Positions 1 through 6,397 of a stretch of DNA of 8,030 nucleotides are shown one piece after another. Each line of letters starts with the position of its first letter. Positions within the stretch are counted from its first letter, which is position 1. Origin of the DNA: Gammaproteobacteria bacterium (GTDB taxonomy: Bacteria > Pseudomonadota > Gammaproteobacteria > Steroidobacterales > Steroidobacteraceae); NCBI GenBank assembly GCA_030039615.1, contig JASHVF010000368.1:1-8030 (forward strand). The letters run 5' to 3'. Position numbers and translations under genes: made by a program. The notes under the pieces were generated by a model. The model worked only from the letters and a program-made list of their open reading frames with translations. It was not told the DNA's origin and ran no database searches.

Positions 1-1
1 G

Positions 2-97
2 CCGCAAGGCTGGCGGCCGAACTCCGGCGCGCCCGCGCGTGCGCTCCGCGGTGCGGCGGCCGGGGGGCAGGCGGCGCTGAGGAAGTCCGCGCCATGA
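2..97 (+). CDS. Possible 3' end of an unidentified upstream gene (partial)
   Basis: The frame starting at position 2 is open from the window edge to a TGA at 95-97. That stop overlaps the nadE ATG (94-96) as ATGA, the usual geometry of translationally coupled genes. The visible tail is about 31 residues and ends in GGQAALRKSAP. Most of its codons end in G or C, as in the clear genes here. This is weak evidence: a second frame ends at a TGA at 78-80 with an Arg-rich tail, and the nadE frame is itself open to the edge. The tail is too short to assign a family. The sequence to the left would show which frame is real. Confidence 0.3.
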   Translation, partial: PQGWRPNSGAPARALRGAAAGGQAALRKSAP

Positions 98-1722
98 GCG
101 ACACCCTCGGTATCGCGCTCGCGCAACTCAATCTGCTGGTCGGCGACGTGCATGGCAACGCCGCGCGCATGATCGCCGCGGCGCGCAGCGCCCACGCGGC
201 ACTCGCCGCCGACCTGGTGCTGTTCCCCGAGCTCGCGCTCAGCGGCTATCCGCCCGAGGACCTGCTGTTTCACCGCGGCTTTCGCCGCCAGATCGAGGCG
301 GGGCTCGCGCGCGTGTGCGCCGAAGCCGGCGCTGCCGCGGTCGTGGTCGGATATCCGGAGTACACCGCCGCGGGGATCTACAACTCCGCGGCGCTGATCG
401 CCGCGGGCGAGGTCGGCGCCATCCACCGCAAGGTGGAGCTGCCGAACTACAAGGTGTTCGACGAGAAGCGCTACTTCCGTCCCGGCAGCCAGCCGACGGT
501 GCTCAAGCTCAAGGGCTTCAGCGTCGGACTGCTGGTCTGCGAGGACCTCTGGGAGCCGGAGCCGGCGCAGCTCGCGCGGGCGGCCGGTGCCGAGCTGCTC
601 GCGGTGATCAACGCCTCACCGTACGAGATCCACAAGCAGCGCGAGCGCGAGCAGATCGCGCGTGCGCGCATCGCCGACGTCCGCCTGCCGCTCGCCTACG
701 TGAACCTGGTCGGCGGCCAGGACGAGCTCGTGTTCGATGGCAACTCGTTCGTCATGAACGCTGCGGGCGAGGTGGTGCTGCGCGCGCCGCCCTTCGAGGA
801 AGGCAGCTATCCGGTGCGCTTCGGGCGCGACGCGCGCGGCAGCGTGGTGCCGCTTGCCGGGGAGGTCGCCGCGGAGCTCGGCGACGAGGCGAGCGTATAC
901 CGCGCGCTGACGCTCGGCGTGCGCGACTACGTCGGCAAGCACGGCTTCCCGGGAGTGGTCATGGGCCTCTCCGGCGGGGTCGATTCCGCGCTCACGCTCG
1001 CCATCGCCGTGGACGCACTCGGAGCCGAGCGCGTGCAGGCGGTCATGATGCCGTCACGCTATACCTCCGCCATGAGCCTCGAGGATGCCGCCGAGCAGGC
1101 GCGCGCCCTGGGCGTGCGCTACAGCGTGCTGCCGATCGAGGCGATGTTCGAGAGCACGCTGGCGACACTCAAGGGGGAGTTCGGCGGGCGGCCCGCGGAC
1201 GCCACCGAGGAGAACATCCAGTCGCGCTGTCGCATGCTGCTGCTCATGGGGATCTCCAACAAGACCGGCAGGATGCTGCTCACTACGGGCAACAAGAGCG
1301 AGATGGCGGTCGGCTATGCGACGCTCTACGGCGACATGGCGGGCGGCTTCGCGCCCATCAAGGACTGCAGCAAGGGGCTGGTGTACCGCCTCGCCAACTA
1401 CCGCAACTCGCTCTCCAGGGTCATCCCACAGCGCGTGCTCGAGCGGCCGCCGACGGCGGAACTGCGTCCGGGGCAGAAGGACTCGGACTCGCTGCCGCCC
1501 TACGAGATCCTCGATCCGATCCTCGAGGCTTTCATCGAGGAAGACCTGTCGGTGGACGAGATCGAAGCGCGCGGCTTCGAGCGTGCGACCGTGGCGCGGG
1601 TCCTCGACCTGGTGAAACGCAACGAATACAAGCGGCGCCAGGCACCGCCCGGCGTGCGCGTCAGCCGCCGGGCCTTCGGACGCGACTGGCGCTACCCGAT
1701 CACCAGCGGCTACCGCCGCTGA
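94..1722 (+). CDS. nadE: Glutamine-dependent NAD+ synthetase
   Basis: Catalyses the last step of NAD+ synthesis in the cytoplasm: ATP-dependent amidation of deamido-NAD+, using ammonia released from glutamine. The 542-residue protein has the two-domain layout of the glutamine-dependent class. Residues 1 to about 260 form a nitrilase-type glutaminase domain whose expected Glu-Lys-Cys triad is visible as E46 (in LFPELALSGYPP), K113 (in HRKVELPNY) and C149 (in LLVCEDLW). Residues 270-542 form the synthetase domain, with the ATP P-loop SGGVDS at 293-298 and the family block TTGNKSEMAVGYATLYGD at 397-414. Length is normal and no key residue is missing. The ATG start is supported by a purine-rich GAGGA at 79-83 and by the MSDTLGIALAQLN opening, typical of the family, although the frame is open further upstream. 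It converges on bamD with a 4-bp gap and may be coupled to an upstream gene. Confidence 0.96.
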   Translation: MSDTLGIALAQLNLLVGDVHGNAARMIAAARSAHAALAADLVLFPELALSGYPPEDLLFHRGFRRQIEAGLARVCAEAGAAAVVVGYPEYTAAGIYNSAALIAAGEVGAIHRKVELPNYKVFDEKRYFRPGSQPTVLKLKGFSVGLLVCEDLWEPEPAQLARAAGAELLAVINASPYEIHKQREREQIARARIADVRLPLAYVNLVGGQDELVFDGNSFVMNAAGEVVLRAPPFEEGSYPVRFGRDARGSVVPLAGEVAAELGDEASVYRALTLGVRDYVGKHGFPGVVMGLSGGVDSALTLAIAVDALGAERVQAVMMPSRYTSAMSLEDAAEQARALGVRYSVLPIEAMFESTLATLKGEFGGRPADATEENIQSRCRMLLLMGISNKTGRMLLTTGNKSEMAVGYATLYGDMAGGFAPIKDCSKGLVYRLANYRNSLSRVIPQRVLERPPTAELRPGQKDSDSLPPYEILDPILEAFIEEDLSVDEIEARGFERATVARVLDLVKRNEYKRRQAPPGVRVSRRAFGRDWRYPITSGYRR

Positions 1723-1731
1723 GCGGCTACC
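1705..1731. repeat. Inverted and direct repeat across the nadE/bamD convergent stops
   Basis: AGCGGC (1705-1710), loop TACC, and GCCGCT (1715-1720) form a perfect 6-bp stem that ends on the first base of the nadE stop. The 10-mer AGCGGCTACC at 1705-1714 is repeated exactly at 1722-1731, so the second copy contains the bamD stop. No T-tract follows on either strand, so this is not a standard intrinsic terminator. It could be a stem that helps stop or stabilise the two converging transcripts, or a by-product of GC-rich coding sequence. Confidence 0.4.
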
Positions 1732-2527
1732 AGATCTTCCACCACGCGCGCTTGGCGACCGCCTGCGATTGCGCCACGTCGGCCGAGTAGTTGGCCTCGT
1801 ACACCTCGCGCGCCTGGGCGGCGAGCGGCTGCAGGCCGAGCTTGTCGTAGCACGCGATCATCATCGCGAGCGCTTCCTTCACCGCCGGCGCGCCGTCGTA
1901 GTCCTGCACGGCGCCCTTGGCGCGCTGCGCCGCGGCGATGTATGCGCCGCGCTTGAAGTAGTAACGCGCCACGTGCACCTCGTAGTTCGCCAGCCGGTCG
2001 CGCAGGTACACCATGCGCTGCAAGGCATCGTGCGCGTACTCGCTCTTGGGATACTGCTCGACGACGATCTTGAAGGAGGCGAAGGACTTGCGCGCGTTGG
2101 TCGGCGGACGCTTGCTCATGTCGGCGCCGAACAGTTTCTCGATGGCGTTCGGCGGCTTCTCGAAGTCGACCAAGCCCTTCATGTAATACGCGTAGTCGAC
2201 GCGCGGGTGAGTCGGATTCTCGCGGATGAAGGCATCGGCGGCGTCGGTGGCCGACTCGCCCTCGCCGGCGCGGTAATATGCGTAGATGAGGTCGATGCGG
2301 GCCTGGCGCGCCTCGTCGGTGAACGGGAAGCGCGCGGTGAGCGCTTCGTAGGCCTTGATGGCGCCGTTGAAGTCGTTGTTGCCGAGGTCCTTCTTGGCAG
2401 TCTTGAACAGCTGCTCGGGCGTCTGCCTCGCCAGCGCCTTCTCGCGGTGCGAGCTGCAGCCGACCACGGCAAGCAGCACCACGCACAACGCGGCGACGCC
2501 GCCGCGCATCGGACCGGACAAACGCAT
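1727..2527 (-). CDS. bamD: Outer membrane protein assembly factor BamD (lipoprotein)
   Basis: Essential lipoprotein of the BAM complex, which works with BamA to fold and insert beta-barrel proteins into the outer membrane. The 266-residue precursor starts MRLSGPMRGG and has a hydrophobic stretch at 11-22. The lipobox VVGC puts the lipidated cysteine at C24. Ser follows at +2, compatible with sorting to the outer membrane. The mature part is a TPR-type helical array: TPEQLFKTAKKDLGNNDF begins the first repeat, and LDLIYAYY-like (IDLIYAYYRAGE) and NPTHPRVDYAYYMKGL blocks match the E. coli protein (245 residues). ATG 2527 was chosen because the signal peptide begins there. Upstream in-frame sequence is Pro/Arg-rich and overlaps rluD. 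A weak AAAGG lies about 10 nt before the start, and M7 is an alternative that leaves a shorter signal peptide. It is divergent from rluD, as in E. coli. Confidence 0.95.
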   Translation of the reverse strand: MRLSGPMRGGVAALCVVLLAVVGCSSHREKALARQTPEQLFKTAKKDLGNNDFNGAIKAYEALTARFPFTDEARQARIDLIYAYYRAGEGESATDAADAFIRENPTHPRVDYAYYMKGLVDFEKPPNAIEKLFGADMSKRPPTNARKSFASFKIVVEQYPKSEYAHDALQRMVYLRDRLANYEVHVARYYFKRGAYIAAAQRAKGAVQDYDGAPAVKEALAMMIACYDKLGLQPLAAQAREVYEANYSADVAQSQAVAKRAWWKIW

Positions 2528-2529
2528 CT

Positions 2530-2537
2530 GGAGAGGG
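2530..2537 (+). promoter_or_regulatory. Ribosome binding site that supports the rluD TTG start
   Basis: The purine run GGAGAGGG lies 7 nt before the TTG at 2545-2547, with good Shine-Dalgarno composition and spacing. It is the main reason to accept TTG as the rluD start, since no in-frame ATG or GTG exists before 2692, well inside the S4 domain. The site falls in the 17-bp gap between the bamD and rluD start codons. Confidence 0.55.
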
Positions 2538-2544
2538 CCTTTCT

Positions 2545-3564
2545 TTGGCTTCGCGCCGAACGAATTCGAGAAGTATAACGAATCTCCCGTCCGGGCTTCG
2601 GACCGCGGCCGCCCCGGCCGAGTTCCGCTCGCATGAGCTCGAGCTGCCGGCGGAGGCCGCCGGCCTGCGCTTCGACCAGGCCCTGGCACGGGTGCTGCCG
2701 CAGTATTCGCGGGCGCAGCTCAAGTCGTGGATCGAGTCGGGCGCCGCCCGCAGCACCGGGCGGGCGCTGCGCGGCAAGGACCGGGTGCGCGGCGGGGAGC
2801 GGGTGCGCATCGAGGTGCAGCTCGAGAGCCGTAACGAAGTGGCCGCCGAGACCGTGCCGCTCAGCGTCGTGTTCAAGGATCGCGCACTGCTGGTGATCGA
2901 CAAGCCCGCGGGAATGGTCGTGCACCCGGGAGCGGGCAATCCGCGCCATACGCTGCAGAACGCGCTCCTCGGGCTCGATCCGCGCCTCGCTGTGGTTCCG
3001 CGCGCCGGGCTGGTGCACCGTCTCGACAAGGACACCTCGGGACTGCTGGTGGTGGCGCGTACGCCCGAGGCGCACAGCGCGCTGGTCGCCGCGCTCGCCG
3101 CGCGTGCGATCTCGCGGCAGTACCTGGCGGTGTGCTCGGGGCTCATGACCGGCGGCGGCACGGTCGCTGCGCCGATCGGCCGGCACCGCTCGCAGCGCCT
3201 GCGCATGACGGTGCGGCGCGATGGCAGGCCCGCGGTCACCCACTATCGCGTAATGGAGCGCTTTCGGGCGCACACGCTCGCGCGTGTCGAGCTCGAGTCC
3301 GGCCGCACGCACCAGATCCGCGTGCACTTCGCGCACATCGGTTTCCCGATCGTCGGCGACCCGCTGTACGGCGGGCGGCGGCGCACGCCTGCCGGCATCA
3401 CGCCAGAGCTTGCCGCGGCGCTCGGCGCCTTCCACCGCCAGGCCTTGCACGCCGAGCGCTTAGGTCTCAGCCATCCGGTTACGGGCAAATGGATGGAGTG
3501 GCAGGCCGACCCGCCTGCGGACTTCCAGGGGCTGCTCGCAGCGCTCGAACGGGACGCCGCGTGA
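2545..3564 (+). CDS. rluD: 23S rRNA pseudouridine synthase RluD
   Basis: Converts uridines in helix 69 of 23S rRNA (E. coli 1911, 1915, 1917) to pseudouridine during late 50S assembly. The 339-residue product has an N-terminal S4 RNA-binding domain (about 33-95; LRFDQALARVLPQYSRAQLK opens it). The RluA-family catalytic domain follows, with VVHPGAGNP at 125-133, the motif HRLDKDTSGL at 158-167 (catalytic Asp D161) and GRTHQIRVH at 253-261. The MTGGGTVAAPIGRH block and the HRQALHAERL C-terminal block favour RluD over RluA or RluC. Homology to E. coli RluD (326 residues) begins only near residue 28, so the first ~27 residues are uncertain. They rest on a TTG start with a good RBS but use codons that are rare here (AGA, ATA, AGT). 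The pgeF start overlaps the stop. Confidence 0.93.
   Translation: MASRRTNSRSITNLPSGLRTAAAPAEFRSHELELPAEAAGLRFDQALARVLPQYSRAQLKSWIESGAARSTGRALRGKDRVRGGERVRIEVQLESRNEVAAETVPLSVVFKDRALLVIDKPAGMVVHPGAGNPRHTLQNALLGLDPRLAVVPRAGLVHRLDKDTSGLLVVARTPEAHSALVAALAARAISRQYLAVCSGLMTGGGTVAAPIGRHRSQRLRMTVRRDGRPAVTHYRVMERFRAHTLARVELESGRTHQIRVHFAHIGFPIVGDPLYGGRRRTPAGITPELAAALGAFHRQALHAERLGLSHPVTGKWMEWQADPPADFQGLLAALERDAA
2572..2577 (-). promoter_or_regulatory. Candidate -10 element for bamD
   Basis: Read on the minus strand this is TATACT (5 of 6 matches to TATAAT), in the only A/T-rich island of the bamD/rluD junction (about 2558-2584). It would start transcription near 2565 and give a leader of roughly 38 nt before the bamD ATG. 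No good -35 is visible at 16-18 bp (best about 2 of 6), so the assignment rests on the -10 and position alone. It lies inside the proposed rluD coding sequence. Confidence 0.45.
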
Positions 3565-4313
3565 GCCGCGCGGCGGCGCAGCCGCAGTTTCTCGTGCCCG
3601 AATGGGATGCACCGGCATCGGTGCGCGCAGCCTTCACGCTGCGCGGCGGCGGCGTGAGCCGCGCGCCTTTCGATTCACTCAATCTCGGCGCTCACGTCGG
3701 CGATGCACCCGAGGCCGTCGCCGAGAACCGGCGCCGCGTACGCGAACGCCTGGCGCTCCCGGCGGAGCCTGCCTGGCTCGAGCAGGTGCACGGGACACGC
3801 GTCGCCGACCTGGACGCGGCCGGCGAGGGCGCGCGCGCCGCCGACGCCGTGATCACGCGCACCGCGGGCACCGTGTGCGCGATCCAGGTCGCCGACTGCA
3901 TGCCGGTGCTGTTCGCCGCGCGCGACGCCTGCGCCGTCGCCGTGGCCCACGCCGGCTGGCGCGGGCTGGCCGCCGGCGTACTGGAGGAGACCGTTGCGCG
4001 GCTCGGCGTGCGCCCGCGCGAGCTGCTCGCCTGGCTCGGACCCGCCATTTCGGCGCGCCACTTCGAGGTCGGCGAGGAGGTGCGCACAGCGTTCCTCGAG
4101 CGCGACCCCGGGGCCGGCGCGGCCTTCAGTGCGAACTCCCGCGGCCGCTGGCAATGCGACCTCGCCGCGCTCGCACGGCGGCGGCTGGCCGCGCTCGGTC
4201 CCATCGCGGTGTCGGGCGGAACCTGGTGCACCTACGGTGACCCCGCGCGGTTCTTCTCCTTCCGCCGCGACAGACGCTGCGGGCGCATGGCCGCCCTGAT
4301 CTGGCTCGCATGA
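3561..4313 (+). CDS. pgeF: Laccase-domain protein PgeF/YfiH (peptidoglycan editing factor; purine nucleoside phosphorylase family)
   Basis: Cytoplasmic protein of the DUF152/YfiH family. In E. coli it prevents mis-incorporation of serine in place of alanine in peptidoglycan precursors. Relatives of the family have been shown to act on purine nucleosides. The 250-residue product (E. coli 243) keeps the zinc/catalytic residues as H77 (in EQVHGTRV), C113 (in VADCMPVLFA) and H130 (in AVAHAGWRG). The C-terminal signature FFSFRRDRRCGRMAALIWL is also present. GTG 3561 was chosen because it gives the family length and overlaps the rluD TGA (GTGA, 3561-3564), implying translational coupling. A weak GGGA lies 6 nt upstream. 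The same frame is open back to about 3132, but that extension lies within rluD and has no family match. Next to rluD, as in E. coli and Pseudomonas. Confidence 0.93.
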   Translation: MSRAAAQPQFLVPEWDAPASVRAAFTLRGGGVSRAPFDSLNLGAHVGDAPEAVAENRRRVRERLALPAEPAWLEQVHGTRVADLDAAGEGARAADAVITRTAGTVCAIQVADCMPVLFAARDACAVAVAHAGWRGLAAGVLEETVARLGVRPRELLAWLGPAISARHFEVGEEVRTAFLERDPGAGAAFSANSRGRWQCDLAALARRRLAALGPIAVSGGTWCTYGDPARFFSFRRDRRCGRMAALIWLA

Positions 4314-4367
4314 CCTGCGCGGTTTGCGATTGAGTTCGCGAAAGGGCCGGGCCGGAGCGGGTAGGAT

Positions 4368-4396
4368 TTGACGTAACTCTGCAGACACGTTACTAG
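4368..4396 (+). promoter_or_regulatory. Candidate sigma70-type promoter for the TPR-sulfotransferase gene
   Basis: TTGACG (4368-4373, 5 of 6 matches to the -35 consensus) is followed after exactly 17 bp by TACTAG (4391-4396, only 3 of 6 to the -10). The start point would fall at or next to the ATG at 4403, so the message would be leaderless or nearly so. This conflicts with an AGGG at 4395-4398 that could act as an RBS. TAGGAT (4362-4367) is an alternative -10 without a good -35. The 89-nt gap after pgeF (4314-4402) also holds a small imperfect stem (GCGA 4326-4329 with TCGC 4336-4339) with no T-tract, so read-through from pgeF remains possible. Confidence 0.35.
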
Positions 4397-4402
4397 GGCG
4401 CA

Positions 4403-6313
4403 ATGCTGTTCAAATGGCTGGACGCGACCGAGGCTTCCCAGGTGGGCACGGCGCTCGCAGACGATTTCCACCTGCAGTCTTCCGCAAGTCGGCCGGACAC
4501 GCGTTCCAGGGAGCAGCCGGGGCAGCGCCAGGACCTGCAGCGCCTTCTGCAGAGGTTCATGCAGCAGGTCGACCGCGCCGCCGGGCCGCTCCGGCTCAAC
4601 TTCTTCAAGCGCGCCAAGCTCGCCAACTCCTTCAAATGGCGCCTGCTCGAGAAGGGTATCGAACCGGGACTGGTCGATGAGCTGACACGGGCCCTGGTGG
4701 TGCGGCTCTCCGGAGTGGCGGCGCCGGCGGCCAGGGCGGCCGCAGGCGGATCCGTGAGCCGGCGCAGCAGCGCCCAGGAGGCGCAGGCCCTGCATGCGCG
4801 CGGCCGCGAGGCTCTGGCGCGCGGCGCGTTTGCCGACGCACTCGAGTGTTACCAGGAGCTGGTGAGTCTCGACGCGCGCGACTCTGCCGCGCACAACGGC
4901 TTGGGGATCGCGCTGGCGCAGCTGGCACGCTACGGCGAAGCCGAGGAGCAGTTTCGACGCGCCATCGGTCTGCGTTCCGGCAATGCGGAGGCGCACTTCA
5001 ATCTCGCCGGGGTGCTGCAGTCGACCGGGCGCCACGAGGAGTCGGAGAGTCCGCTGCGGCGTGCGCTGAAGCTCAAGCCGTCCTACATCGAGGCGCGCGT
5101 CAGCCTCGGCATGACCCTGGTCCTTCTCGGGCGGCTCAGCGAGGCGCGGGAGACCTACCAGATGGCGCTGCGCGCCGCGCCCCGCAACACTCAGGCGTTG
5201 GTCGGACTCGGGCAGATCGAGGGTCTCGAGGGCCACTTCGAGGCGGCCGAGGCCGCCTTTCGGCGCGCGCTCGAGGCCGACGCCAACGCGTCCTTCGCCT
5301 GGGCGTCGCTCGCCGGGCTGCGGAAGATGACGCCGGCCGACGGGGCATGGGTGAAGCGCGCCGAGGAGCTCGCCGGATCGGGCCTCACGGCGCTCGACGA
5401 GGCGACGCTGCGATTTGCGATCGGCAAGTACTACGACGACGTCGGTAACTACCAGCGCGCCTTCCGCAGCTACCAGCGCGCCAACGAGCTGCACAAGCTC
5501 CGTGCCCAGCCCTACGACCGCGAGGGCCACGCCCGCTTCGTCGACGATCTGATCCGCGTCTATACGCCCGAGATGCTCGAGGGCTCGCGTGCCGCCGGCT
5601 CGGACTCCGAGCGTCCGGTGTTCGTCGTCGGCATGCCGCGCTCCGGAACCTCGCTCGTGGAGCAGATCATCGCCTCGCACAGCCAGGCATGGGGGGCGGG
5701 AGAGCTCAGCTTCTGGCCGATGGCGGCGCATCGCCACGAGAGCGCCCTGCGCCGCGAGCCGCTCGGCGAGCCGCAGCGCCGCAAGCTGGCGCACGACTAC
5801 CTCAGGGTTCTCGGCGCCCGTTCCGCCGGCGCGCTGCGTGTGGTCGACAAGCAGCCCGCCAACGCCGACTACCTCGGGCCCATACACTCCGTGTTTCCCA
5901 GGGCACGCATCCTCTACCTGCGGCGTGATCCGATCGACACCTGTCTGTCGTGCTACTTCCAGCAATTTCCGCCGGCGCTCAACTACACCATGGATCTGGA
6001 GGACCTGGCGCACTATTACCGCGAGCACCGGCGACTGATGACGCACTGGCGCAGCGTCCTGCCGGCGGAGACATTCCTCGAGGTGCCGTACGCGCAGCTC
6101 ACCGCCGACCAGGAGGTCTGGACGCGCCGCATTCTCGAGTTTCTCGGCCTCCCCTGGGAAGCGGGCTGCCTCGAGTTCCACCGCACCGTGCGCCCCGTGA
6201 ACACCGCGAGCGTGTGGCAGGTGCGCCAGAAGATCTACCGCAGCTCGGTCGAACGCTGGCGCAACTACGAGAAGTTCGTCGGCCCCCTGCGCGGCCTCGA
6301 GGAGCCGGGCTGA
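4403..6313 (+). CDS. TPR-repeat sulfotransferase family protein with an uncharacterised N-terminal domain
   Basis: Predicted cytoplasmic PAPS-dependent sulfotransferase of 636 residues, with no signal peptide or membrane segment; the acceptor is unknown. Residues 1-110 form a helical, basic region (core LNFFKRAKLANSFKWRLL, 65-82) that I do not recognise. Residues 125-294 hold about five consecutive TPR units, each with the Ala/Gly-Tyr/Phe pattern (for example AHFNLAGVLQSTGRHEE near 197-213). A further unit lies at 337-368. The C-terminal domain (about 405-625) has the 5'-phosphosulfate loop VFVVGMPRSGTSLVEQII at 406-423. Its 3'-phosphate-binding segment is ILYLRRDPIDTCLSCYFQQF at 503-522, where R508 and S516 have the 8-residue spacing expected of PAPS enzymes. 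The C-terminal block TASVWQVRQKIYRSSVERWR (601-620) is typical of bacterial TPR-sulfotransferases. ATG 4403 has AGGG 4 nt upstream and is the first start in frame. It sits between pgeF and clpB, where E. coli has no gene. Confidence 0.88.
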   Translation: MLFKWLDATEASQVGTALADDFHLQSSASRPDTRSREQPGQRQDLQRLLQRFMQQVDRAAGPLRLNFFKRAKLANSFKWRLLEKGIEPGLVDELTRALVVRLSGVAAPAARAAAGGSVSRRSSAQEAQALHARGREALARGAFADALECYQELVSLDARDSAAHNGLGIALAQLARYGEAEEQFRRAIGLRSGNAEAHFNLAGVLQSTGRHEESESPLRRALKLKPSYIEARVSLGMTLVLLGRLSEARETYQMALRAAPRNTQALVGLGQIEGLEGHFEAAEAAFRRALEADANASFAWASLAGLRKMTPADGAWVKRAEELAGSGLTALDEATLRFAIGKYYDDVGNYQRAFRSYQRANELHKLRAQPYDREGHARFVDDLIRVYTPEMLEGSRAAGSDSERPVFVVGMPRSGTSLVEQIIASHSQAWGAGELSFWPMAAHRHESALRREPLGEPQRRKLAHDYLRVLGARSAGALRVVDKQPANADYLGPIHSVFPRARILYLRRDPIDTCLSCYFQQFPPALNYTMDLEDLAHYYREHRRLMTHWRSVLPAETFLEVPYAQLTADQEVWTRRILEFLGLPWEAGCLEFHRTVRPVNTASVWQVRQKIYRSSVERWRNYEKFVGPLRGLEEPG

Positions 6314-6343
6314 TCCCACCGGGATCGAGCGCCCGCCCGGGCG
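6313..6343 (+). terminator. Two tandem hairpins just after the sulfotransferase stop (weak terminator candidate)
   Basis: ATCCC (6313-6317) pairs with GGGAT (6321-6325) across a 3-nt loop. CGCCC (6330-6334) pairs with GGGCG (6339-6343) across a 4-nt loop. The sequence after the second stem is mixed (TTGCGCTATCTT) rather than a U-run, so efficient intrinsic termination is doubtful. Stacked stems at a gene end are nevertheless consistent with 3'-end formation or protection. Confidence 0.3.
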
Positions 6344-6367
6344 TTGCGCTATCTTAGCCACCAGGCT

Positions 6368-6385
6368 CCGGCGCCTGCGCGCCGG
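6368..6385. repeat. Perfect 7-bp GC stem upstream of the clpB promoter
   Basis: CCGGCGC (6368-6374), loop CTGC, GCGCCGG (6379-6385). This is an all-G/C hairpin ending 12 bp before the clpB -35. No T-tract follows on the plus strand. It may insulate the heat-shock promoter from sulfotransferase transcription, possibly with Rho. It may also be a protein-binding palindrome. Confidence 0.4.
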
Positions 6386-6397
6386 GCACGATAGCCC

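Noticed and set aside
315..1790. A 491-codon plus-strand open frame inside nadE in another frame
   Set aside because: Its translation is Arg/Gly-rich and motif-free, whereas the nadE frame carries both catalytic domains.
1769..2578. A 269-codon plus-strand open frame opposite bamD
   Set aside because: It lies antisense to BamD, whose lipobox and TPR blocks are clear. Its translation has no recognisable domain.
2528..2689. A 54-residue N-terminal extension of bamD
   Set aside because: It would bury the lipoprotein signal peptide inside the protein and overlap the rluD coding sequence; lipoproteins need the signal at the N-terminus.
2633..2896. ATG 2633 as a separate small gene or as the rluD start
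   Set aside because: It is out of frame with RluD, and its translation is Cys/Arg/Ser-rich with no recognisable motif. It is mentioned only as a possible sign of an indel.
3132..3560. An N-terminal extension of pgeF to an upstream ATG in the same frame
   Set aside because: It would overlap over 400 bp of rluD with Arg/Ala/His-rich sequence, while GTG 3561 gives the family length.
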